Below, piece after piece: positions 1 through 5,920 of a stretch of DNA of 5,920 bases (position 1 is the first letter of the stretch; every line of letters begins with the position of its first letter). A program made the translations under genes and the position numbers. Source of the DNA: CAJJBL01 sp964519035 (GTDB lineage Bacteria; Pseudomonadota; Alphaproteobacteria; Puniceispirillales; Marisalimonadaceae); contig CAZFKZ010000071.1 of assembly GCA_964519035.1 (NCBI GenBank), positions 1-5,920 of the forward strand, written 5' to 3'. Below the pieces are notes generated by a model. The model was not told the origin of the DNA. It saw only the letters and a program-made list of their open reading frames with translations, and did no database searches.

Positions 1-905
1 CTAAGTTGTTCTTTATTACTGTTTAGTTTACTTACCAATGAAGTTTGAAGTCTTAAACCAAGTTCTCCGATTCTTGCTTTCAGTTCATCTCTTACAGGAA
101 CTGATTTTTCTGCTGCTCCAGTTGGAGTTGGCGCTCTTAAGTCTGAAACAAAATCAATTAACGTCGTATCTGTTTCATGGCCAACCGCAGAAATTACTGG
201 AATTTCGCTATTAAAAACAGACCTTACAACAATCTCTTCATTAAAAGACCATAAATCTTCTAAACTTCCTCCACCTCTGGCAACAATTAACAAGTCTGGC
301 CTTTTAATATCAGTTTTATCCGTCAATAGATTAAATTGATCAACTGCATCAGCAATTTGTTTGGCAGAACCTTGACCTTGGACAGCAACTGGCCAAATAT
401 AAACATGCGAAGGAAAACGATCAGAAAGTCTGTGTAATATATCTTTTATAACTGCTCCTGACGGGCTCGTTATCACACCTATTATCTGAGGAAGATAAGG
501 TATAGGTTTCTTATGTTCAGGATTAAACAAACCTTCTGCAAGAAGCTTTTTTCGTCTATCTTCAAGCATTTTAAGTAAGGCGCCTTCTCCAGCGACTTCC
601 ATGTTATCTACTATTATTTGATATTTAGACTGTCCTGCAAAAGTAGTTATCTTTCCAGTACAGATAACCTCCATTCCTTCTTCTGGTCTAATTGATAACC
701 TTGGAAGAGTGTATTTCCATATGATAGCCGCTATCGTTCCATCAGTGTCTTTTAGTGTGAAGTAAACATGACCAGAGCCTGGAAAAGATGGTCGTGAAAT
801 CTCACCTTTGATTCTGATATAACTAAAATTAGTTTCCACTAATTTTTTTATAACATGAGAAAATTCACCTACAGAATAAACAGGATTATTTGAGACATTT
901 TCCAT
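1..905 (-). CDS. xseA: Exodeoxyribonuclease VII large subunit, C-terminus off the left edge
   Basis: This is the large, catalytic subunit of exonuclease VII. With several copies of the small subunit XseB it degrades single-stranded DNA to oligonucleotides in the cytoplasm, in DNA repair and mismatch repair. The visible part has 301 codons, and the family is usually about 400-460 residues long, so roughly two thirds is present. Residues 8-105 form the N-terminal OB-fold (NPVYSVGEFS at 7-16, then RIKGEISRPS at 31-40). The catalytic domain follows, with GVITSPSGAVIKDI at 143-156, the glycine-rich VARGGGSLEDLWSFNEE at 208-224 and SAVGHETDTTLIDF at 239-252, ending in the RAPTPTGAAE block at 257-266. 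The start is fixed because a TAA stop lies directly before the ATG in the same frame. No Shine-Dalgarno sequence is evident upstream. The gene is divergent from purD across an 86-nt spacer. No frameshift or missing motif is seen, and the truncation is only the window edge. Confidence 0.97.
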   Translation of the reverse strand, partial: MENVSNNPVYSVGEFSHVIKKLVETNFSYIRIKGEISRPSFPGSGHVYFTLKDTDGTIAAIIWKYTLPRLSIRPEEGMEVICTGKITTFAGQSKYQIIVDNMEVAGEGALLKMLEDRRKKLLAEGLFNPEHKKPIPYLPQIIGVITSPSGAVIKDILHRLSDRFPSHVYIWPVAVQGQGSAKQIADAVDQFNLLTDKTDIKRPDLLIVARGGGSLEDLWSFNEEIVVRSVFNSEIPVISAVGHETDTTLIDFVSDLRAPTPTGAAEKSVPVRDELKARIGELGLRLQTSLVSKLNSNKEQL

Positions 906-932
906 TTAAAAGTCTTTGAGATTATTATTGGT

Positions 933-949
933 CATAGTTTCATACTATG
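933..949. repeat. Perfect 6-bp inverted repeat between xseA and purD, possible operator
   Basis: CATAGT at 933-938 and its reverse complement ACTATG at 944-949 flank the 5-nt loop TTCAT. One further G-C pair (931/951) is possible across a T-G mismatch. The element lies near the middle of the 86-nt divergent spacer, where promoters for both genes must sit. A possible minus-strand -35 (TTTACA, 961 to 956) and a weak plus-strand -10 (TATTGT, 953-958) lie just beside it. The position suits an operator for a dimeric regulator. In AT-rich DNA a repeat this short can also occur by chance, and no regulator can be named. Confidence 0.3.
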
Positions 950-976
950 GCATATTGTAAAAAATCTAAAGCTTTT

Positions 977-981
977 TGGAG
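977..981 (+). promoter_or_regulatory. Shine-Dalgarno site of purD
   Basis: TGGAG lies 10 nt before the ATG at 992. It complements part of the 16S anti-Shine-Dalgarno sequence and supports this start, which also begins exactly at the conserved N-terminal strand of PurD. It is one of only two recognisable Shine-Dalgarno sites at the five gene starts in the window. Confidence 0.6.
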
Positions 982-991
982 TTATAAATAA

Positions 992-2254
992 ATGAATATT
1001 TTGGTTGTAGGTGGAGGTGGTCGTGAACATGCTATTGCCTTGTCATTATTTAAATCTCCATTAACAAAAAAACTAATTGTAGCTCCAGGTAATCCTGGCA
1101 TTAAAAAATTTGCTGAATGCAGACCAATTGCAGCAGATGATATTGATGGACAATGTAAATTAGCAAAAGATATAAATGCTGACATAGTCTTTATTGGCCC
1201 AGAGATCCCTTTAGTCCTTGGTTTAAAAGATAAACTAAATAATCTTGGTATAAAAGCTTTTGGCCCTACAGCTAAAGCGGCTCAGCTAGAAGGATCTAAA
1301 ACCTTTTCTAGAAAATTTTGTGATAGACACAATATTCCACAACCAAGATTTAGATATTGTAGCGATTTAAAGTCTGCTGAAGAAGAAATTAAATCATTAA
1401 ACGGTTACTGCGTTGTCAAAGCCGATGGCTTAGCTGCTGGAAAAGGTGTTGATGTTTGCGAGACAATTGAACAAGCTTTGCAAGCCTCAAAAGAAATGCT
1501 TGAAGAAAATAAGTTTGGGGATGCTGGCAAATCTATTTTAATTGAAGAGAGAATAAATGGAATTGAAGCAAGTGTATTTGCAGTGGCAGATGGTGAGAAT
1601 GTAACTTTACTTGGAACTGCTCAAGATCATAAAAGAGCTTATGATAATGATGAAGGACCAAACACAGGTGGAATGGGTGCAATATCACCTGCCCCAGCTT
1701 TAAACCAAGATTTAATAAGAATAATTAAAGAAAAAATTATTATACCCACAATCCAAGGTATGAAATCAGAAGATATGGAATATGAAGGCATTTTATACGC
1801 TGGTATAATGTTAACTAAAGATGGTCCAAAGGTTATTGAGTTTAATTGTCGGTTTGGAGATCCAGAAACACAAGTTGTACTTCCACGTTTAAAAACTGAT
1901 TTAGTAGAGATTATTAAAAGATCTGTTGAAAAAAATATTAAAGATTTTGAGATAGAACTAATTGAAGACACAGCTATTACAGTCGTTTTAGCAAGCAAGG
2001 GTTATCCCGGTTCATTTAAAAAACAAATAGCTTTACCTTCACTCAATAAATTTGAGAAATCTAAAGATATAACAATATATCACTCAGGAACTTCCATAAA
2101 TAATGAACAAAATCTTGTATCTAATGGTGGAAGAGTTTTATGTATTACATCCCTTGGTGAAAATATTCAAAGTTGTCGAAAAAAAGCTTATGACGTAATA
2201 AGTGAAATAAACTGGGAAAATGGTTTTTATAGAAAAGACATAGGAAAACTATAA
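992..2254 (+). CDS. purD: Phosphoribosylamine--glycine ligase (GAR synthetase)
   Basis: PurD catalyses the second step of de novo purine synthesis: ATP-dependent joining of glycine to 5-phosphoribosylamine to give glycinamide ribonucleotide, in the cytoplasm. The protein has 420 residues, close to the 429 of E. coli PurD. The N-terminal Rossmann-like strand and glycine loop read MNILVVGGGGREHA (1-14). The ATP-grasp domain starts near FGPTAKAAQLEGSK (90-103) and includes the ATP-binding VVKADGLAAGKGV (141-153), DHKRAYDNDEGPNTGGMG (212-229) and the family signature CRFGDPETQVVLPRL (286-300). The C-terminal domain begins near VVLASKGYPG (331-340). All expected motifs are present. The gene is single-domain, with no fusion to purM or purN. 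It diverges from xseA and meets tadA tail to tail with 2 nt between the stop codons. No purine riboswitch or other clear control element is seen in the short leader. Confidence 0.98.
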   Translation: MNILVVGGGGREHAIALSLFKSPLTKKLIVAPGNPGIKKFAECRPIAADDIDGQCKLAKDINADIVFIGPEIPLVLGLKDKLNNLGIKAFGPTAKAAQLEGSKTFSRKFCDRHNIPQPRFRYCSDLKSAEEEIKSLNGYCVVKADGLAAGKGVDVCETIEQALQASKEMLEENKFGDAGKSILIEERINGIEASVFAVADGENVTLLGTAQDHKRAYDNDEGPNTGGMGAISPAPALNQDLIRIIKEKIIIPTIQGMKSEDMEYEGILYAGIMLTKDGPKVIEFNCRFGDPETQVVLPRLKTDLVEIIKRSVEKNIKDFEIELIEDTAITVVLASKGYPGSFKKQIALPSLNKFEKSKDITIYHSGTSINNEQNLVSNGGRVLCITSLGENIQSCRKKAYDVISEINWENGFYRKDIGKL

Positions 2255-2256
2255 AT

Positions 2257-2709
2257 TTATCGTAATTTTTTGAAAAAAGCTTTAAGTAAATTTTCAGATT
2301 TTAATGCAGATATTCCAGAATATATTTCTATAGGTGACTTTCCTAACTTATTTGAAAAGACTCGTGAACCATTATCGACGGCACCACTTTTTTTATCCTC
2401 TGCACCATAATATAATCTTTTAATTCTAGTTTGTTTTATTAAGCCGGCACACATCACGCATGGTTCTAAAGTAACCCATAAATCACAACTATCTAAATAA
2501 CGGCTGTTCATAATTTTCAATGCCTTTTCAATAACTAATTTTTCTGCGTGACATGTGGCATTATTTTTAGTTTCAACTAAGTTATGAGCTTTAGCAATTA
2601 CTTCACCGCGTTCATTAACTATAATAGCTCCTACCGGCACTTCTTTTTTTTCTTCAGCTTTCACTGCCTCTTTAAGTGCAAGATCCATATAATCGATTTG
2701 ATCAATCAT
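2257..2709 (-). CDS. tadA: tRNA-specific adenosine(34) deaminase
   Basis: TadA deaminates the wobble adenosine A34 of tRNA-Arg(ACG) to inosine, which lets one tRNA read several CGN codons. It is a zinc-dependent cytidine-deaminase-fold enzyme that acts as a dimer. The 150-residue protein has EVPVGAIIV at 23-31, the zinc and proton-shuttle motif H54-A-E56 within TCHAEKLVI, and the second zinc motif LEPCVMCAGLI with C84 and C87. RRL/KRLYYGAEDKKSGAVDNGSRVF (about 97-118) and IEIYSGI (127-133) resemble alphaproteobacterial TadA proteins as I recall them. The usual motif is TAHAE followed by I or M, so Cys53 before the catalytic His and Lys57 after the Glu are mild departures. The start at 2709 is supported by a good Shine-Dalgarno site. 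Met8 is in frame but would lie inside the first helix. The gene diverges from rluB. A related nucleoside or guanine deaminase is the main alternative, but the length and the PCVMCAG context favour TadA. Confidence 0.9.
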   Translation of the reverse strand: MIDQIDYMDLALKEAVKAEEKKEVPVGAIIVNERGEVIAKAHNLVETKNNATCHAEKLVIEKALKIMNSRYLDSCDLWVTLEPCVMCAGLIKQTRIKRLYYGAEDKKSGAVDNGSRVFSNKLGKSPIEIYSGISALKSENLLKAFFKKLR

Positions 2710-2716
2710 TAATTTT

Positions 2717-2722
2717 GTCCCT
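2717..2722 (-). promoter_or_regulatory. Shine-Dalgarno site of tadA
   Basis: On the minus strand AGGGAC (2722 down to 2717) lies 7 nt before the tadA ATG at 2709-2707. The spacing and G-rich core support this start over the in-frame Met8. Confidence 0.6.
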
Positions 2723-2736
2723 AAAAATGAGAAATA

Positions 2737-2763
2737 TTGCTTATCTTGTTTAAACTCTATAAT
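2737..2763 (+). promoter_or_regulatory. Candidate sigma-70 promoter of rluB-rsmD
   Basis: A perfect consensus -10 box TATAAT lies at 2758-2763. A weak -35-like TTGCTT (2737-2742) precedes it with a short 15-nt spacer. An 8-bp perfect palindrome GTTTAAAC (2748-2755) sits in that spacer. Transcription would normally begin 6-8 nt after the -10 box, at about 2769-2771, while the rluB ATG is at 2772. The mRNA would therefore have almost no leader. The -10 call rests on exact consensus in AT-rich DNA, so a chance match is possible, but the region is an intergenic divergent spacer where a promoter is expected. Confidence 0.5.
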
Positions 2764-2771
2764 ACAAAACT

Positions 2772-3608
2772 ATGAAAAATTCATTTATAAAAAAAGAAGC
2801 TGAGCAATCAGAAAACCAAACTCCAATCCCACAAGCTGAAAATCCTAAAAGTGTTTCAGAGAGAATTGCAAAAAAGATTGCTAGATCTGGGCTTTGTTCA
2901 CGTCGAGAAGCAGAACGTTGGATTCTAAACGGTCAGGTAAAATTAAATAACAAAATATTAAATGAATGTGGAGTTAACGTAACTGAGACAGATATAATTG
3001 AGGTTAACGGAGAACTACTCCCAAATAAAGTAAACACAAAACTTTGGCTTTATCATAAAGAACGAGGTTATTTAGTTACTAACAATGACCCTGAAGGAAG
3101 ATCAACAATCTTTGATCAATTAAAGACTAAAATGGACACAAGATTTATTTCAGTTGGACGTTTAGACATGGACTCAGAAGGACTTATCTTACTAACAAAT
3201 GATGGAGATTTAGCTCGTAAATTAGAACTGCCCGCTACAGGATGGTTAAGGAAATATAGGGTTAGAGTTCATGGATACGTTTCTGCACAAGACCTTGAAC
3301 CTTTAAAAAATGGTATATCTGTTGATGGAATTAAATATGGAAGAATTGATGCGGCTTTAGATAGACAACAAGGTAGTAATGCTTGGCTCACTATGAGCTT
3401 TAGAGAAGGAAAAAATAGAGAAGTAAGAAACGTTATGAATTTTTTAGGATATTCTGTAAATCGTTTGATTAGAATATCATTTGGTCCGTTTAACTTAAAA
3501 AATTTAGCTTCTGGTGAACTAGAAGAAGTAAAGCAACGCGTTTTAACTGATCAATTAGGATTATCAAAACCTAAAAAACCAGCACGAAACCAAAGTAATA
3601 TTAGATAA
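2772..3608 (+). CDS. rluB: 23S rRNA pseudouridine synthase, RluB type
   Basis: This is an RsuA/RluB-family pseudouridine synthase. E. coli RluB converts U2605 of 23S rRNA, near the peptidyl transferase centre, to pseudouridine. The protein has 278 residues (E. coli RluB about 290). A charged, low-complexity N-terminal extension (1-29) precedes an S4 RNA-binding domain (about 30-80: RIAKKIARSGLCSRREAERW at 31-50). The synthase domain contains NDPEGRSTIFDQL (105-117), the catalytic motif VGRLDMDSEGLILLTNDGDL (128-147) with Asp132 as nucleophile, and REGKNREVRNVMNFLGY (211-227). The S4 domain argues against RluE, and the NDPEGR-(P/S)-T-(V/I)-FD block favours RluB over RsuA or RluF, though specificity is inferred. 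An in-frame TAA at 2760-2762 and the absence of ATG, GTG or TTG codons in the N-terminal stretch fix the start at 2772. No Shine-Dalgarno site precedes it. rsmD follows after 8 nt, which suggests a two-gene operon. Confidence 0.92.
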   Translation: MKNSFIKKEAEQSENQTPIPQAENPKSVSERIAKKIARSGLCSRREAERWILNGQVKLNNKILNECGVNVTETDIIEVNGELLPNKVNTKLWLYHKERGYLVTNNDPEGRSTIFDQLKTKMDTRFISVGRLDMDSEGLILLTNDGDLARKLELPATGWLRKYRVRVHGYVSAQDLEPLKNGISVDGIKYGRIDAALDRQQGSNAWLTMSFREGKNREVRNVMNFLGYSVNRLIRISFGPFNLKNLASGELEEVKQRVLTDQLGLSKPKKPARNQSNIR

Positions 3609-3616
3609 ATGTAACT

Positions 3617-4198
3617 ATGCGAATTATAAGTGGTAAATTTAAAGGACTTAAACTTTACTCTCCAAGTAATTTAGAAGTTCGACCTACCTCAGATAGATTA
3701 AAAGAATCTTTATTTTCAATATTAAGCACAACTAAATACGATATTGATATTATAAATTCTAATGTAATAGATATTTGTACAGGAACAGGTGCTTTAGGTA
3801 TAGAAGCTTTATCAAGAGGTGCTAAAAATATATATTTCGTCGATAATGAACAAAATTCCCTTGATATTGTAAGAAAGAATTTATCTAAAATTAAATTTAG
3901 TAATGATGAAAAAGCTAATATAAAAATTATTAAAGCAGATGCAAAAAAACCTTTTAAAAATATTAATATTATCTTCAATATTGTCTTGATAGACCCTCCT
4001 TATAACTCAAATATTTTTCATAGTTGTCTTCAAAATCTAAAGGAAGAAAATCTAATTGACTTTAAAAGTCACATATTTTTGGAAACAAGCAAAAAAGAAG
4101 TTTTAGAATTGGAGGGTTTTGAAGTATTAGATATAAAATTATATGGTAAATCTAAGCTAACAATTTTAAAATTATCAGATCTAAGTTCTATTAAATAA
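3617..4198 (+). CDS. rsmD: 16S rRNA (guanine(966)-N2)-methyltransferase
   Basis: RsmD uses S-adenosylmethionine to methylate N2 of G966 in helix 31 of 16S rRNA, acting on assembled or nearly assembled 30S subunits. The protein has 193 residues (E. coli RsmD 198). It opens with the family start MRIISGKFKGLKL (1-13) and VRPTSDRLKESLFSIL (21-36). The SAM-binding motif I is VIDICTGTGALGIEALSRGA (50-69), the acidic residue after the second strand is D76 (YFVDNEQNS), and the catalytic motif IV is LIDPPYNS (124-131). Motif I reads CTGTG where FAGTG is common, a conservative change that keeps the glycines. The gene lies 8 nt after rluB on the same strand and lacks its own visible Shine-Dalgarno site, so translational coupling or reinitiation from rluB is likely. 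Its last 18 bp overlap the convergent mutL 3' end. The protein is complete and shows no damage. Confidence 0.94.
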   Translation: MRIISGKFKGLKLYSPSNLEVRPTSDRLKESLFSILSTTKYDIDIINSNVIDICTGTGALGIEALSRGAKNIYFVDNEQNSLDIVRKNLSKIKFSNDEKANIKIIKADAKKPFKNINIIFNIVLIDPPYNSNIFHSCLQNLKEENLIDFKSHIFLETSKKEVLELEGFEVLDIKLYGKSKLTILKLSDLSSIK

Positions 4199-5920
4199 CT
4201 TTTCAATATCTTTTAAAGAAAGACTTATGGATGTAGGTCGTCCATGATTACATTGTCCTGAATTGGGAGTGTTTTCCATCTCTCTTAGCAATGAATTCAT
4301 TTCAGTATAATTTAAAACCCTTCCAGATCTAACTGATCTGTGGCATGCAATAGTTCCAAGTATTAAATCTATCTTAGCTTGGTATGATGAAGGCAGTCCA
4401 GATGATGATAAATCGTCTCCCAAATCAGTAATCAAACCTTTAATATCTGCATCTCCAATTAAAGAAGGTACTTCTCGTACCACAACCATACCGTCTCCGA
4501 ATGGTTCAATTACAAACCCTATTTCATCTAATAGTGAAATATTTTCTAAAATAAAAGCAAGAGAAATTGGTTCAAGATGTATTACTTCTGGTAATAATAA
4601 TATTTGTTTTTCAACTAATTTATTTTCTCGTGCTGCTTTCATTTTTTCAAGAACTAGTCTTTCATGAGCAGCATGCTGATCTATAATTACTATACCATTG
4701 GAATTTCTTGAAATTATATAATTTTTGTTAAATTGAGCTAAGGCAGCTCCTAATGGATAATCCTCAATAATATTACTATTTAAACTATTACCAGTTTCTT
4801 GTGGCATAGTATTTTCTGGCTCTATTGAATATGAAGACTTTATTGATGGATTAATATTTATGTTATGAAGTTCTGGTTGAGATATAAGATTACTTTTATC
4901 CTGGGAAATATCATTATTGTTAAACCGGGAAATAGCTTCTTTAGTAATCTCATTAGTGGTTTGACTAAAGTTAAGACTTAATTCTCTACTTATTGACCCT
5001 ACGATTAAACTTCTAATAATTGCACTATCTTGAAATCTTACTTCTGTTTTTCCTGGATGTACATTAACGTCTATAAACTCGGAAGGAACATCTATATAAA
5101 GGCAGAAGACTGGGAATCGACCTTTTGGTAAAGTATCTCTATAGGCCGCACGAATTGCACCAGATAGATTTTTATCTTGTATTAACCTTCCATTTACAAA
5201 TAAATGTTGTTGGCTGTAGTTTGATTTGTTTAATGTTGGCAAACCAATAAAGCCACTTAACTTTGCGAATTTATCATCTTTGATTACTCTAGAATTATCA
5301 ATTTTAATAGATTCATCAGCAAAACTATTACCCATAATAATTTTAACTCTATTTAGATATGAATTTTCTTTATCAATCTCAGCTTTCACATTTAGTAACT
5401 CACGATTATTAGCTTGTAATCTAAAACCTATTAATGGATTTACTAATGCTTGTTTAATAAGCATTTGGTGACAATAGCTATTCTCAACTTGAGATGATTT
5501 TAAAAATTTCAGTCTAGCGGGAGTAGCAAAGAATATTTTTCTTATTGTTATAAGAGTTCCTAACTGTCTTGAAGAAGGATAAATACTTTTTACTTTTCCA
5601 GCAGTAACATCTAAAGACCAAGCATCTTTTGATTTGTTAGATTTTGTTTGAATATTTAATTCACTAACTGAAGCAATAGAAGGTAGCGCTTCTCCTCTAA
5701 AACCTAATTGATTTATTGAAATCAAATTATCATCAGGAAGTTTAGAAGTTGCATGCCTTTCGATAGCAAGAGACAGCTCATCTTTTGGCATACCATTTCC
5801 ATTATCTGAAACAGATATTAAGTTTTTACCGCCATCGTCAATAATAATGTCAATTTGTGATGCTTTGGCATCGATTGAATTTTCAACCAATTCTTTCAAG
5901 GCTGAGGCTGGTCTTTCAAC
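4181..5920 (-). CDS. mutL: DNA mismatch repair protein MutL, endonuclease type, N-terminus off the right edge
   Basis: MutL links mismatch recognition by MutS to strand incision and excision. The visible part has 579 codons. Counting from the first visible codon (5918-5920), the GHKL ATPase motifs are KELVENSIDA (9-18; E10 is the likely catalytic Glu, N14 binds Mg), DNGNGM (39-44), RHATSKL (55-61) and GFRGEALPSIASV (73-85). The transducer domain has FFATPARLKFL (130-140) and DVNVHPGKTEVRF (284-296). An Asn/Ser-rich linker (about 319-387) leads to the C-terminal dimerisation domain. This domain carries the nicking-endonuclease motif DQHAAHERLVLE (414-425), the QILLLP motif (439-444), ACHRSVRSG (525-533) and CNHGRP (557-562), as in MutL of bacteria without MutH. 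The reading frame continues to the edge with VERPASAL, matching E. coli MutL from residue 20, so about 19 residues are missing and the full protein should be near 598. The TTG at 5899-5897 is an internal Leu codon within KELVEN context, not the start. Confidence 0.97.
   Translation of the reverse strand, partial: VERPASALKELVENSIDAKASQIDIIIDDGGKNLISVSDNGNGMPKDELSLAIERHATSKLPDDNLISINQLGFRGEALPSIASVSELNIQTKSNKSKDAWSLDVTAGKVKSIYPSSRQLGTLITIRKIFFATPARLKFLKSSQVENSYCHQMLIKQALVNPLIGFRLQANNRELLNVKAEIDKENSYLNRVKIIMGNSFADESIKIDNSRVIKDDKFAKLSGFIGLPTLNKSNYSQQHLFVNGRLIQDKNLSGAIRAAYRDTLPKGRFPVFCLYIDVPSEFIDVNVHPGKTEVRFQDSAIIRSLIVGSISRELSLNFSQTTNEITKEAISRFNNNDISQDKSNLISQPELHNININPSIKSSYSIEPENTMPQETGNSLNSNIIEDYPLGAALAQFNKNYIISRNSNGIVIIDQHAAHERLVLEKMKAARENKLVEKQILLLPEVIHLEPISLAFILENISLLDEIGFVIEPFGDGMVVVREVPSLIGDADIKGLITDLGDDLSSSGLPSSYQAKIDLILGTIACHRSVRSGRVLNYTEMNSLLREMENTPNSGQCNHGRPTSISLSLKDIEKLFNRT

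Noticed and set aside
982..1185. 67-codon minus-strand open frame inside purD
   Set aside because: It lies antisense to strongly conserved PurD sequence and has no family resemblance, so it is a shadow frame.
1639..1998. 119-codon minus-strand open frame inside purD
   Set aside because: It is antisense to the PurD ATP-grasp signature. Its hydrophobic composition follows from the reverse complement of the AT-rich coding strand.
2263..2280. T6-G-A6 run after purD as a terminator
   Set aside because: The arms leave a 1-nt loop and have no GC pairs. The stretch encodes the Phe/Lys-rich TadA C-terminus.
3655..3978. 107-codon minus-strand open frame with a hydrophobic start inside rsmD
   Set aside because: It is antisense to the RsmD SAM-binding motifs, and its membrane-like start is the complement of Lys/Asn/Ile-rich codons.
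4162..4173. 12-bp palindrome AATTTTAAAATT near the 3' end of rsmD as a terminator
   Set aside because: It is entirely A and T with no loop or T-tract and lies before the rsmD stop codon, so it would not make a stable intrinsic terminator.
4324..4340. Inverted repeat CAGATC-TAACT-GATCTG within mutL
   Set aside because: It lies inside conserved coding sequence (the ACHRSVRSG motif), far from any gene start, so codon choice explains it.
5226..5471. 81-codon plus-strand open frame inside mutL
   Set aside because: It is antisense to the MutL transducer domain, with no supporting start signal or similarity that I recognise.
5897..5899. TTG at the right end as the mutL start codon
   Set aside because: The frame continues without a stop to the window edge and encodes VERPASAL, which matches conserved MutL sequence ahead of KELVEN. 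TTG is an internal leucine codon.
1..5920. A novel defence, mobile or biosynthetic system
   Set aside because: Every long stretch is explained by six well-known housekeeping genes. There are no transposases, integrases, toxin-like small genes, tRNA sites or repeat arrays, and the gaps are under 100 nt.

Overview
The window is a compact, AT-rich bacterial chromosomal segment that encodes only housekeeping functions. Six protein genes fill almost all of it, and the only gaps are an 86-nt and a 62-nt divergent intergenic region. The gene set (xseA, purD, tadA, rluB, rsmD, mutL), the alphaproteobacterial flavour of the TadA C-terminal half and the very low GC content suggest a streamlined AT-rich alphaproteobacterium, possibly a marine lineage. 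This placement is inferred from remembered gene order and protein style and was not tested by any search. From memory, classical SAR11 genomes are reported to lack mutL and mutS, so an intact mutL points to another AT-rich lineage or a basal relative.

Layout from left to right: the first two thirds of xseA (exonuclease VII large subunit) on the minus strand, cut by the left edge; a divergent 86-nt spacer with a small perfect inverted repeat; purD (glycinamide ribonucleotide synthetase) on plus; tadA (tRNA adenosine-34 deaminase) on minus, tail to tail with purD and only 2 nt between stop codons; a divergent 62-nt spacer with a consensus -10 box almost touching the next start; rluB (23S rRNA pseudouridine synthase) and rsmD (16S rRNA guanine-N2 methyltransferase) on plus, 8 nt apart; and mutL (mismatch repair) on minus, overlapping the end of rsmD by 18 bp and running off the right edge about 19 residues short of its start.

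Three adjacent genes (tadA, rluB, rsmD) modify the translation apparatus: the tRNA wobble base, 23S rRNA and 16S rRNA. Two genes (xseA, mutL) serve DNA repair and one (purD) serves de novo purine synthesis. Only rluB and rsmD look like a co-transcribed pair. The other genes alternate strands, so each probably has its own promoter within the window or starts outside it.

No mobile element, RNA gene, CRISPR array, phage gene or clearly novel system is visible. The most interesting points are regulatory and architectural: a probable leaderless rluB transcript, an inverted repeat between xseA and purD, and two very tight convergent gene junctions with no recognisable terminator.
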